Below the pieces are notes generated by a model that worked only from the letters and a program-made list of their open reading frames with translations, was not told the origin of the DNA and ran no database searches. This document shows, in pieces, positions 22,670 to 33,931 of a stretch of 64,000 nt of DNA (position 1 is the first letter of the stretch; each line of letters starts with the position of its first letter). Source of the stretch: Brachynemurus nebulosus (lineage: Eukaryota > Arthropoda > Insecta > Neuroptera > Myrmeleontidae); NCBI GenBank assembly GCA_035578155.1, contig JAPWDM010000001.1, positions 13,735,725-13,799,724 on the forward strand, read 5' to 3'. The position numbers were made by a program, and so were the translations under genes.

Positions 22670-23918
22670 CAGCCGGTTCCCAAAAGGTGGTCCGCGGACC
22701 CCCAGGTGTCCGTGGATGATTAGTAAGGGGTCCGCGAGATATCATTATGATACTATATTCAGTTTGTATCATATACATGGTGTATCATTAATCAGTAAAA
22801 ACTAAGGATTATATTATGTTTTTGTAATTCTGAATTAAAAAGATTACTATATAGTTACCTGTGATAGTGTCAAAACGGCTTTACTTCTTTCAGTATGAAA
22901 AAAGTATCCATTTTTTATTACCCGTGAAAAAAAGTAGGTAAACAAATTAATTTCTATAGTAACGATACAATGTAAGCTATTAGTTATCCACGGAAAAATT
23001 TAAAACAAAAAATATTTTAATAGTATATTATTCAACAAGCTGGTAATGATAACTATTACATACGAATATGAAATTGCGACACGAGCCGAGTTTACAAGGC
23101 GAGTGTCGTAATGCATCTAAGTGAGTAATAGCCATTGCAAGCGAGTTGAATACCATATTTTTTCTGCGACTTATTTCCTTTTTGATTTAAATAAAATTTA
23201 ATATAAATTTTAAATTAAAAGAATACAATTTTTAATCTATCTCTAATTTCATTAAATGTTTATACTCGTATATGTACAAACTATGAAAACAAAATACAAA
23301 CTACTTTGTTTTCTTTGACGTTACTACGCAACATATATGAAATTAAAATTTGATACATATATTATACACAAAACAAATGCCGGCCCATTGAATAATGGTT
23401 AATACGGTGATTTCATTGGTCGATAGCTATTGGGTAATGGTCATTCTTCCACAGTTTTGAATAACGCCTAACTTTCTCAACAATTTACGGATATGTAATG
23501 AGTGTGTCCTTCAACAGGAGTAGAAAAAATAATTTTTTTAATGTAGCTGCCAAACTTTTGAGAGTTGAGATTATTTTTTGAGATTATAATTTGAGATTAT
23601 TTTTCCATTTTTCGTTAGTTTTATTCCGTTTTAATTCAGAATTGCAAAAAAATATTGTATGTAACACGTGCAAAATGAGTGTTTTTTTTATTCGTCACAA
23701 TTATCCAACTTGATCTGCGACCTTGTTTGGCAAACTTACGACTCATGAAAAAAACACCTTCATTTTGCAACTTATAATAAACTATTGTAAAGTGTCATTA
23801 ACTATAATATCTCCCAGACTACAGTTTTTTTTTTTTAAATTTCTTTGGATTTAGGGGCCCCTGTCAAAATAGTGATTGGATGAAGGGGTCCGTAGAAAAA
23901 AATTATTGGGAACCTCTG
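22670..23918. mobile_element. hAT element, 1.25 kb, non-autonomous
   Basis: Left end CAGCCGGTTCCCAAAAGGTG and the inverse right end CAGAGGTTCCCAATAA are hAT-type. Both ends continue with TCCGCGGACCCC-like or CGGACCCC subterminal sequence. The flanks GCTTAAAT and GTTTAAAA agree at six of eight bases. No transposase was seen. Confidence 0.7.
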
Positions 23919-24950
23919 GTTTAAAACAGTTTTAAGGTCTGCTGAATACTACCTACTCTGAAATACAAAGGTTGAAGATATTGCTTTTTCTGGCATAATA
24001 CCAAATAAATAAATGTTGTTTTAAAAAGAAATTATAATCAAATTAAGACAAACTTTGGAATTAAACTTTCAAAATATTATATAATTTAAAAAAAAAAAAC
24101 TGCGTATGTATGGTATATAAACTATTTGAATTATAAGACCACTTATTTAGAATTTAACGGGTACATTGAAATCTTGTCTAACTCAGATTAAATATATTAG
24201 TTGATAAATTTTATCTATTTTTGATGTCCATATCAATAGATTTCCAAAACTTTTATTTCAGAAATGTTACACTCTCTAATAACCTATTTTAATAAAGTTA
24301 AATTGACTAATAAACTAATCTTAGAATAAACATTAAATAAAAAGAAAACGTATTAAATGTTGTTAAAGAAGAAAAAGGATATTAAAGCTTAATAAATGAT
24401 AATTGAAAACTAAAACCTTGAGCGAAACAACAGTATTGGTACAGTAGATTCCATTTTCTATCTTGGTACTGGCAAACACATTTCACTATATGTGTACATT
24501 GAAATAGTAAATAGGGCAGAAATCGGTAAAATAGATAATATTGAAGTTTTGCTTAGAGTAGGTGGGTGAATGTTTCTAAATCTGTATAATAGCGTAAACA
24601 AAAGATGAGCTTCAGACAAACACATTTTATTTACTGTATGTGTAGTAGTATACTTTCCGAGATACATACTCGTATGTATGCATGTATAGGTTGTACAATG
24701 TACATATGAACAATTCACAAATATAGAGAACTAAACTAGAATTTTTATAAAATTATTTTTTTAATTCCAAACCTTGATAATACTTATCATGTTTCACGTA
24801 ATACTTTTGGTTGTTGATTTGGTTTTAAATTGTAAAATTGAAATCATGTTAAAAAATTTGGAGAGACAGGTCTACCCACACTGTCAACTGTCAACTGTCC
24901 ATTGGTTGCCCTTAATGACTACTGAACATGAAAAATTTTTTTTTAATTCA
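23919..24950. other. unannotated AT-rich stretch
   Basis: No terminal repeats or family motifs. The 86-codon minus-strand frame at 24458-24718 is unsupported. Confidence 0.4.
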
Positions 24951-25006
24951 GGGGATTCCTCCCCTGGACCCCTGTTAGAGGCTTTGCCTCTTGCACTACA
25001 CCGGGG

Positions 25007-25044
25007 GCTTCGCCTTCTGTACCTAAGGGTACAGAAGGCGAAGC
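25007..25044. repeat. 17-bp perfect hairpin
   Basis: GCTTCGCCTTCTGTACC at 25007-25023 is followed by a TAAG loop and its perfect inverse at 25028-25044. It sits in a short GC-rich patch (24951-25080) within AT-rich DNA. It may be an element end or a folded RNA stem. No T-run follows it directly. Confidence 0.8.
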
Positions 25045-26110
25045 TTTCACACCACCCTTATCAAGCAAATGATAATATCATTTGTTCTCAAGATATGCGA
25101 GACAAAAAATTTTTCACAAAAAGTTTCTTATTCCTATTAAAAAAGTCTCGTATTTTTTTTTAATTTTATAATATTATATTTTACTGGCGCTTTTATCATC
25201 AAGGGAGGTTCTTAGGCCATTATATAATAAAGAACATGGTAAAAAATTCATATGATCTGTGTTATGTTAATAAAGTTAATTCCATTTTTTTTATCATAAA
25301 TAACAAACGGCTAATCCGAATTTGCTGAAAATATTATCCGGTCTTCATTTTTTAATTATATATCTAATGAAATTAGTCCGGAGTTGATATCATCATTTGT
25401 TCTCGACATATTGGAGGCGAAAAAAATTCACGAACGAAGAAACGAACTAACGAACGACAATCACGTTAAAAACGATGGATTCGGATTCTAGTGACCATGA
25501 AACGTGGAGATACGTCCAAATTAGTGATTCTTAAAATCGGACCCATTACAATAACTTCCAATGGGAAGTTAATAATTAAATTGTTAAGCAGAATAGAACA
25601 GTTAGAAGAGTTTTTAAATAAGAGAGTAATTACAAGTTTTTCTTTTTAGCCGAATTGTTCCTTGAAAAAATTAGACTTATACAGCCTATAGGATAAGAAC
25701 GGCGAGAGGCGACAGTAGGGGCGCTTTTAACAAAAACAGGTAAACTAGTATTTTTGATGTAGTTTTTTTATGTAGTTTCATATTTAATATCAATATTTTG
25801 ATTGGTCTAACCATATTCACCCTATTTCAAATTTTGCCCCCAATTTTATAGTCAAGACCCCTCCAGTAGGTCCGACCCTGGATTTGAGTTCATCAATAGG
25901 AAGACCTTTAAAAATGAAGGGTTGTGCCAATTTAAATTTTTTTTCTATCTGTTATAGTTTTCGAGTAATTTGACAAAATTAAATTTTTACCCCAACTTTG
26001 GGCGTGGATTTCCCCCCTTAAATGACGTTTTTGGCCGATAAAGAAAAATACGTGTCTGTTATTTTTTTGTGTTCTACACACCTACCAAGTTTCATCAAAA
26101 TCGAGAATTA
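25045..26110. other. element debris, no gene
   Basis: The block 25662-25725 (TTAGACTTATACAGCCTATA through GAGGCGACAGTAGGGGCGC) recurs at 58215-58270. The remainder has C- and T-rich phrases such as CCCCTCCAGTAGGTCCGACC that look like retroelement tails, but no protein was recognised. Confidence 0.4.
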
Positions 26111-26389
26111 TCACTTCAAGACCTTTATTTGTAAGTTTGTTAACTTGTGTCCTTTGCTTGCCTCGTGTAACATTGTAATTTCCCGTTTTAGTGTATTTTC
26201 GGTGTCTATTAAATGCCTCGCAAAAGCAGAGTTGGATTTCTTCTTTCTATACGACCTAAAATGCTCTGCTCTTCGGGTTTCAAAGTTTCTGCCAGTTTGA
26301 CCGATGTAAAAACCATTACAATCTTGGCAGTTTAATTTGTAGATACCCGATTTTTTAAGTTTATCAATTTTTGTTTTGATTGTTATATA
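26111..26389 (-). pseudogene. Penelope-like element, GIY-YIG endonuclease fragment
   Basis: On the minus strand about 92 codons are open to a TGA at 26111-26113. They include SGIYKLNCQDCNGFYIGQTG, then RNFETRRAEHFRSYRKKK and SAFARHLIDTENTLKREI. This is the GIY-YIG endonuclease domain that follows the reverse transcriptase in Penelope-like retroelements: the GIY and YIG strands, the catalytic Arg context (GQTGRNFETR) and the CxxC pair are visible. An upstream TAA at 26390-26392 closes the frame with no ATG. I see no reverse transcriptase next to it. Plus-strand frames over the same bases are shadows. It is a 5'-truncated fragment with an unbroken domain, so it may be fairly young. Confidence 0.85.
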
Positions 26390-27110
26390 TTAAGTTTCCT
26401 AGATTAATGCCTGATTTAAATGCTTAGTATATGTAAAGTATATAAGAGATGTATCGAATGTAATTTTTGTTCTGTTTGAAAATGAACTGACGGTTCGAAA
26501 CAATATTGTGACAGTTTCAAAATAAAAGTGGTATTTTTGCGAAGTAAAATATTTGTTTATTATTTACAAAAAAAGTGTTTCCTGTATTCAGTTAAACTCA
26601 AATATCCACAGAAAACCTAATATACGTTACTGTACCTCTTACACCAGCGCAGCGCTCTAGTTTTATGAAACAAACCTCATAATGAGAGTCCATATGTACA
26701 CATGAGTCGTATTTGTATGGTACCGCCTGTATTAAGATACGTATTGGACAAAACATTGTGCAAGGCTAACAATAGTAATAGAAGATTTTATACAATTCTA
26801 ACACCATCCAGTGTCTTATTCGGTCGAAAGGATCAACTGCTTACAGCAACGTAACAATGAATACGAGTATATGTTCATTTGTGTATATTATGTATGTTAC
26901 GGAAGCTAGATTCGTACGTATTTTGTTATTTAAAGTATGCTCGAAATCATGCAGTGGTCAAGATTTAAAATGTTAGAAATTTTTATTGACTGTCACGTAT
27001 GTCTACTTTAAGTAAGATGATTACATTCAATCAGTATCCACTGAATTTCGTCGCGACATATTACAACTCAATTAAATTCAATTCAGTTCATTTAAAACAA
27101 AATTTAACAT
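26390..27110. other. possible Penelope-like flank, otherwise unannotated
   Basis: TGACGGTTCGAAACAATATT followed by CAAAATAAAAGTGG near 26500 resembles the terminal (pLTR-like) part of Penelope-like elements, here in plus orientation. The rest holds nothing I recognise. Confidence 0.3.
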
Positions 27111-27114
27111 TACG

Positions 27115-27865
27115 TTGAAAATACAATATAGAAATAGAGCAATCTCGCGAAGAACACGATTAATTGGTTCCGTGTTTTTTGAAACCGTATTGTTCGAGAC
27201 TACAAAAGACAGACATTCCATTTCAATTGTGAAAATAATAAAAATTTCGTTTAATTTGCAAGTTATGGGTATTCCAAACATGTTGCCACTGTTAAAACCT
27301 ACTTTTACTTATCGAAAATTATCGATAACGAGCTACTTATCATAAATTAATCAATTAAATTACGTAATCGTAAACTTTTGATCGTGAATATCTCGTAAAC
27401 GGTGCATCGTTGCTCAAAAATAAGGAAATTTTTGAAGGCTTAAGCGAAATAAGTTGTGGGTATTCTAAACGTATTACGACTGTCAGAACCTACTTTTCGT
27501 TATCGAAATTTATCGATGTCGAAAATAACGATATTTTCAGAATTAAAATATGTAAATTTCTACATATTCGTTATCATTTCTATTATAGAATTCTCTTAAA
27601 TTTTTAGTAGTATTTATTTCCAGTATTTTTTCTTTTATAATGACAGATTCAATTTATACGATTTTTATTAATGTAAGTCAAATCCACATGGAACGGATAT
27701 ATCCGCGTAAGTACATTGAGAACTAGTGTAACTTTATATCAAATATATAATATATGTATTTTATTCTTTTTCAAAAAAACTACTTAATAATCGTGTTGTT
27801 TGAAACCGTGTAATTCGGGGGAAGGTACTCGTGTTCTTCGAGACCCGTGTTCTTCGGGGGTTACT
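27115..27865. repeat. degenerate repeats with CGTGTT-TTTGAAACCGT motif
   Basis: CACGATTAATTGGTTCCGTG is followed by TTTTTTGAAACCGTATTG near 27152-27195. GTGTTGTTTGAAACCGTG, GTGTTCTTCGAGACC and GTGTTCTTCGGGGG follow near 27793-27860. The first part resembles 1225-1440. Three small open frames overlapping this block are not supported as genes. Confidence 0.45.
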
Positions 27866-27950
27866 TGTACAAAATAATATAGGCAATCTACAATGAACCC
27901 GTTTTGACCACCTCATTTTCAAAATTGTTCAAAAGAAAGGTCAGTAGGGG

Positions 27951-28415
27951 AGCTAGGGGCTTGTTGTAACACGGGTAGATAGTAACACGCAATTTTTAGT
28001 AGGAATTTGAACTTTATAAACTCATATTTTTTGTTCAATTTAATTCTTATACCATACGGCATCACATCATCATAGCCAGTTTTTCACCCGACGACACAGT
28101 AAGTGGCGGTGCACACGTGCTTTATTTTGGTTAGGTAACATAAAATATTACTTTCATAAAATTTGGTTCTTCGAGTCTATTATCGGTTAATCTAAAACTT
28201 TTAGTTTTGCATATAGTTTCAAAATGTTTAGCAAATTGATTTTATGAGAATTTTATTAAATGTAGAAAATTATGCTACGCGGTTTATTGTAACAATATGT
28301 TGGGATAAATTGTAACATGTTATAATAATATAGCGTCTTTTTTCGTAGGCTGATTATTTTTTTAGATAATTGTAGCCTTTTAAGTAAATAAATGTGATTA
28401 GTAGACTTGAGAAAA
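27951..28415. repeat. TTGTAACA-repeat element end
   Basis: TAGGGGAGCTAGGGGCTTGT begins a block in which TTGTAACA recurs (about 27973, 28287, 28308). The design, a GGGG-rich end plus a repeated internal motif, is similar to the element at 59697-60726. The opposite end is not found, so this is probably truncated by the hAT element at 28416. Confidence 0.4.
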
Positions 28416-29070
28416 CAGTGGTCCCTAACCAAATCGCCACATAAAATATTTTGGATTGGGGGGCTATAAATTTTATTACAAAGCCGAGGGTTTTCCTCTG
28501 GATTTGAAGACTAGCCTAAGGAAGCTTTTGAGAACAAATAAGTAAAAATCAAAAATTACCCATTTTTCATAATTTAATATACCTATAATATTAATTTTAA
28601 AAATAACTGAATAAAATTAATGTTGAATAAATAATTGGTTAACTATAATATAAATTATTTGAGCCGAATTGAAAATAAATATAATGTAAACATATCTCTA
28701 TTTCCTTTGTGATTATTTAAAATAACATGTATATCTCACCTTCTTTATATCTACTTAATATAAACAATATGTATTATATTCTGTTATATGTATCAGGTAC
28801 TAGCCCATTCACTTGTTTCAACATGGTATAGTTTTTGCATTAGAACGATAAAGATATGTATGTACAGATAACAGGCAAAATGATTCATAATATTGGCAAT
28901 TAAAAAACACAGACACACACAACATTGACGATGTAGTATTAACAGTAAAACGTCGTAAAACTGATTTTTGAAAAGATTGATAATATTTTTACGTTTTATG
29001 ACAGCCCTCCAGTTCTATTCGCAGCCCCCAGTACAAAATATTTTATATGGCGATTCTGTTAGGGACCATT
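28416..29070. mobile_element. hAT element, ~655 bp, non-autonomous
   Basis: Left end CAGTGGTCCCTAACCAAATC and the inverse right end AATGGTCCCTAACAGAATC match, and AAAATATTTT with a GGGGGCT block follows at both ends. The right tip is mutated, and no 8-bp duplication is clear. Confidence 0.65.
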
Positions 29071-29608
29071 TTTTCTCATGTCTGGTGATTAGAAGTGCTA
29101 TGTTGATTATAAATATAGTTTATATAACTGAAAAATTGTATTGTTGATTGCTTTGTAGAAGAATGTTTTAGTTTCATCGTTGATAAATATTAATAATGTA
29201 AAATTTTATATTATTTTGGCAGATAACAAAATTAAAGCCCAAATACCTATCAGAAATGACTTTATTTTTATTGTTACTATCCACCCGCGTGAACGCACAA
29301 CTGAGGCCAAATACTTATCGAAAGATTATCACAATTGAGTAGGTAAACAAAAAAACATTAGAATTAAAATTTTTAAGAAAGATTTTTTTGGGATTAGATT
29401 GCGTGTAGACTAAACTTTCTGTTTGTCAGAGCGCATGTTTTTTACAAGAATTTAAAAAAAAAAAACTCTGAAAATTAACCTTGCGTATAGGTGCATTCGT
29501 TAACGTTTACCTTCACGGTCATTGATGCTTTAAGAAATGAACTGCAACTAACTGCGACACCACTCTGTACCCGTCAACAATTCCCTATAAAGTTATTAAA
29601 ATAGTGTA
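29071..29608. other. unannotated AT-rich stretch
   Basis: Nothing recognised. Confidence 0.4.
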
Positions 29609-29616
29609 TCAGTTGG

Positions 29617-29809
29617 TAGAGCCGTATCTACAAATTTTGCGCCCTGGTGTGAATTTAACAAGACGTCTTCCTAAGCGTCAACTTTTTCCCGAAAATGTTG
29701 AGTGGTGAGCATAAATGAAAATCGTCAGCCCATTTTCGTCTTATTGTTTTCTCTTATTGCGCCTCTTTTTACCATGCGCCCCACCTGCTCCATTGCAGTT
29801 ACGCCTCTG
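29617..29809. mobile_element. hAT MITE, 193 bp, perfect TSD
   Basis: The element runs from TAGAGCCGTATCTAC to GTTACGCCTCTG, with a GCGCCC block near each end. It is flanked by TCAGTTGG at 29609-29616 and 29810-29817. Confidence 0.82.
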
Positions 29810-29817
29810 TCAGTTGG

Positions 29818-31045
29818 TTATTTCATCATAATACTTCATGACCATTAGTGTGTTAAAATTGTTGCAATTTTTCAAATAGTGAAGGATTCAGTATTATAAA
29901 ATTACGGGAAAAGGTCAAAAACTACCTAATTTGTAATCTTCAAAAATCTTAACAAATTAACTTGATTTTGAAGTGTACTAAACAATAAATTTTCAAATAA
30001 ATATGAGTATGGCAACAAGGACTTTTGTTACACAAATTTTATTTATTGTGTCTTCACTTAAGTATATATTTCTTCTTACTCCTTTCCCAAATAAAATCTA
30101 TTCACTCTCTCTTTTTAATATGGCTTATAAGCTTACAGTAAGATTTGCTTTTCCTTGAACAATACAGAGAACAGTAAAAGTAAATTACCCGCCGTATATC
30201 CACTCAATAATTCACTACTATTTAAATAGTGTAGTATCCAAGTATAACAAACGCTTCTACCCACTTTGAGAATCTCAATTAAATGGAGAATGAGCTCCTT
30301 TAGTTATATTTCTAACAAATGTAATTAATTCCTGTAAGCCACTGGGATAATCCAGCGACTTGTCTATTCGTATTATTGTTCAAACAATTATAGAGTATTA
30401 TGGGGTACTGAAATAAAAATATTACAAGAAGTTTTACTAATTGTAATTCTTGACTTGAATTAAATCGAAAACTAAAAAAAAAAAAACCAAAACAAATTAT
30501 GATAAACAAAACAAGTTATTTATTACTTTCGAATAGATTCTCTTTGAAAAATATGTGGTTCTGTTAACTTAAGGTATGGTAAAGTCCATTTCTCCTACAA
30601 AGGCCATATTATAATAGAGAAAAATACCCCTGTCGCAGCATCTGCCTAACATAGCGAATTCCCCAAAATCAATTTGATACGTTTCAAAACAAAACAAAAA
30701 TTCAAAATACTACGAAATAATAGTCAATGATACTGTTTTCCAAGTCCATTTTTCAGTCACCCACATCACTTTCTTTTACCTAACATTCAACTCTTTGAAG
30801 TTGATCGCTTGTCGATGGGAGATTATAATTAGTAACATGCTAACTAACATTATTTTTAACAAAAATGTTACTTAAAAATATTAACACAACAGAAATCAAA
30901 CGAATATGTTAGCTAACAATGCGATTAGCGAACTGTAGTAGCTAACAATGTTCGCCTCAGTGTGTACCCGGGATATAAGAAAGAATACTGGTAACAAGCA
31001 TTTGAAATGAAAACTCTATTTTGAGAAATAGAGAGAATTAAATAA
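29818..31045. other. unannotated stretch with one element-end fragment
   Basis: At 30626-30660 ACCCCTGTCGCAGCATCTG matches, in inverse orientation, the terminal block of the 120-bp satellite element. Around 30833-30945 several copies of GTTAGCTAACA-like sequence occur. No gene was recognised. Confidence 0.45.
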
Positions 31046-31053
31046 ATGAAAAT

Positions 31054-31321
31054 TAGTGATCGACCGAACCTTCGATTTCGGATTCAGTTTCGGCTGGTTT
31101 CGGCCAAAGGATCTAGTTTCGACTATAGTTTCAGTTTCGGTCTAAAATCAGCCGAAACTTTGACCGCACCGAAAATCAATGTTCGTGAATTGGCGCGCTT
31201 CATTCGGGAGAGTTTGTCTCTCATATATCCATTAAAGTTCAACATACAATTGAAATTTTAACATATCTAAATAAGTTTCGGTTTCGGTTTCGGCTGCAAA
31301 TCCTGTTTTGGTCGGACACTA
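31054..31321. mobile_element. hAT MITE, 268 bp, perfect TSD
   Basis: Runs from TAGTGATCGACCGAACC to GTTTTGGTCGGACACTA, flanked by ATGAAAAT at 31046-31053 and 31322-31329. The interior is rich in TTTCGG repeats. The 71-codon open frame starting at 31046 begins inside the target duplication and is accidental. Confidence 0.88.
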
Positions 31322-31475
31322 ATGAAAATACTACTCAAAGAACGGGTGAGAGAAAAAAGATTGAGGATATTGCTGTTTTAACACGATGGATAGCATGAAA
31401 AGTATCTTCATTACTTTTAAATATTCTTAAAGTATTTCAAAAAAGAAATTCCAAATGCGTGCTAAAAAGGCATTA

Positions 31476-32308
31476 AGGGGGACCATTAGTGTGACATTTT
31501 GAAAAAATAGTCTATACCATTAAAAATAACATACTAAAATTTCATGTGCATATCTCAAATAGTTTTTCAGTTACAGCCATCCGAAGAACGGATTCTCATT
31601 TTCATTTTTAACTTTAAAGTATTGAGAAATGTATGAAGGTTGATAGTTCGGTAGTTTTTGGACGTGGCTGCCAGTCACATGTTGTGGAGCAGCTAGACTC
31701 TGGCACATTTAAACGGCTCATCTAGTTTTACTATGACCGTTATAGTGAGTATAACGTAAAAATTTTTAGTAAAAATTCCTAGCGATTAAAACTAAAAGGT
31801 AAGGTAAAGAATATCTAACTACATTTTTCAAATTTGCTGCAGTTATAACTCGAAGATAAATCATCCGATCGATTTAATTCTTATTGCAGGTTCTTTTATA
31901 TATGTTTCTTCGTGCCATCAACCTCCAGTTTTCCGACCGAGTAAAAAATGTAATTTTTGCAGGCCTAAAATCATCAAATTTTCGCGCAAAATTTGAAACT
32001 TTTTTTAATAACTAACTAATTATAACTAACTAATAATAAATAACTAATTTTTGTTTTTTTTGATTTCAGACACTGTGAAGGTCGCTATCACTGCAGAAGT
32101 GGGGGGACTTTTTTGGAGCCTTAGGAGATCGCGAATAACTCACTGAATTTTCAATTTTTTGGTTCAAAAATTTTATGATGAATTTATTATATATCAATGT
32201 ATATATATATATATCCTCAAAATATTAAAATATTCGATACAGTAGTTTTGTTTAAAAAAATTCCCAAAAATCACCTTTTTTTCAGGCGTTTACACTAGTG
32301 GTACACCC
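31476..32308. mobile_element. TA-target element, ~830 bp
   Basis: AGGGGGACCATTAGTGTGA at the left and the inverse GGGTGTACCACTAGTGTAA at the right are imperfect inverted ends next to TA. No transposase was seen. A short TA run lies at 32200-32214 and a microrepeat of TGATTATCTGA lies just outside, near 32425-32470. Confidence 0.55.
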
Positions 32309-32315
32309 TAAGGCA

Positions 32316-33388
32316 AGATTTCAGCAAATAGAGTTTATTACAATTTTCGCAATAAAATATTTCTGGCTTACATTTAATTTTAAATGTACTACTTAATTTA
32401 TTGACAGTTAATGTGATTAACTGAATTTTTGATTATCTGACAGTTAATGTGATTATCTGAATGTGATTATCTGTATTATTCATTAATTATAACTGTAGAA
32501 ATTAACTGTACTAATTTTAGTTAACAGTCCATATTAGATTTCATTATCTGTATCGTTTAAAAATTTTTTGAATTGATGATTGACAAATTAGGAGGGAAAT
32601 ATATTGAATGCCCATTTGAAATTTAATATTAATTGAACTTGAAAGAATTGAACTTAATGACGTCATCACGTATATTAAATTTTTTTAAAGTACTATTAGT
32701 GCGTTAAAAATTTTTTTTCGATTTTTTTTTTTTTAAAACGATCTACAAAAATGTTCCGAGAATATGTATTTAAAATTTCAAGTCAAAATTTAAAGGTAAA
32801 AGGAAGTTATACCGATTTTTGTATAGCCATGTTTTGACGACGCTGCGAAAAACTGGAAGGCCAAATACAGAAAAAATAGGATACAGAACTACAGGAGGAA
32901 GAATTTGAGACTGCTTATGGATTACTATACGATTCCGGATTGGCTGATTAGCTATTATTACTATCAGTACTATTAGTATGTTTATCAATAAATATTTTAT
33001 AAAATACAAGTAAAACTTTATTTTTAAAAATGTGTTTTGGTCGAAGTGACATTTTTTAAATTTGGAAAAATTCTAGCTCAAGAACTTTTTATCCGATTTT
33101 AATAAAATATGGCTCATTTTGTTTATTATTACACCTATTGTGCATCTGCCCCCCGAACTGGTGATTGTTTTTCTCTTTTCTCCTTTTAGACACTTAAAAG
33201 TGCAGAAAAATGAGGCTGTTTTTAAAACTTTTGTTAAAATACGCGTTATTTTTCGAAAAGATGCTTTACTTTCAGTTTTGGTGGGGGGATACACAATTAA
33301 ATCAAATCTCCGAAAGGAATTTGGGAATCTTGCATAGTAAAAAAGGTTTGATGTCATTGATTTATAAAATTTATGTAATAACAAAATA
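32316..33388. other. unannotated AT-rich stretch
   Basis: Contains imperfect repeats of GTTAATGTGATTATCTGA (32405-32475). Overlapping short frames on both strands at 33.07-33.41 kb have no recognisable motifs. Confidence 0.4.
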
Positions 33389-33389
33389 C

Positions 33390-33931
33390 ATATGTCACTA
33401 GATAAGTTCTGCAATACAGTTTTTATAAATGCAGAATACTTGCATTTATTCTTTTTATAAAGCTTAACTCACAACTAGACGGTAACCACACAATAAGTCC
33501 CCGTGAATCACCTGATTACAAAGCTAAGCCTTTTTAAAACATTAAAAATGTCTGAGTCGTTGAAAGACGAATTATGCGTGATTATTCCGTACAACTTTGT
33601 GTTAAGTCTATACGTAGATGAACATATTAAGGAAATGAAATCTATACTCAAAGAAAAGTTTTCTCATCGCACAACCATGTCTTTGTGACTTCGCTTTTTC
33701 CCCAATTGTAAAGGACCCGCTGAAAGGCTGGAAGTTTGCGAGCGATTCCAAGTTATTCGTGACGCGGGACCAAACATGTTTAGAACTGCCAGAAGAAAAA
33801 TGACACGATCATTTTGACAACCGGATTTTACGTATGACTAAGTGTATAAGTCGTGATGGAAATTATTTTGAAAAGCTTTAATGTGGTTGTATTAAAGCTT
33901 TTCAAAATAGAACTTATCTAGTGACCTATAT
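33390..33931. mobile_element. element with CACTA-type termini, ~540 bp
   Basis: GTCACTAGATAAGTTCT at 33394-33410 and its inverse at about 33909-33925 bound the block. The ends begin CACTA, but no 3-bp target duplication is evident, so CACTA membership is tentative. The interior has a small open frame (33548-33688, MSESLKDELCVII...) continued in another frame, and a perfect hairpin near the right end. Confidence 0.55.
33865..33908. repeat. 18-bp perfect hairpin
   Basis: ATTTTGAAAAGCTTTAAT and its perfect inverse are separated by 8 bases, just inside the right end of the surrounding element. Confidence 0.85.

Noticed and set aside
24774..25163. 129-codon open frame
   Set aside because: It crosses the hairpin and repeat-like patch, and the residues show no domain.
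26022..26300. 92-codon plus-strand frame
   Set aside because: Shadow of the minus-strand GIY-YIG fragment.
31046..31261. 71-codon frame
   Set aside because: Starts in the target duplication of a hAT MITE and reads its TTTCGG repeats.
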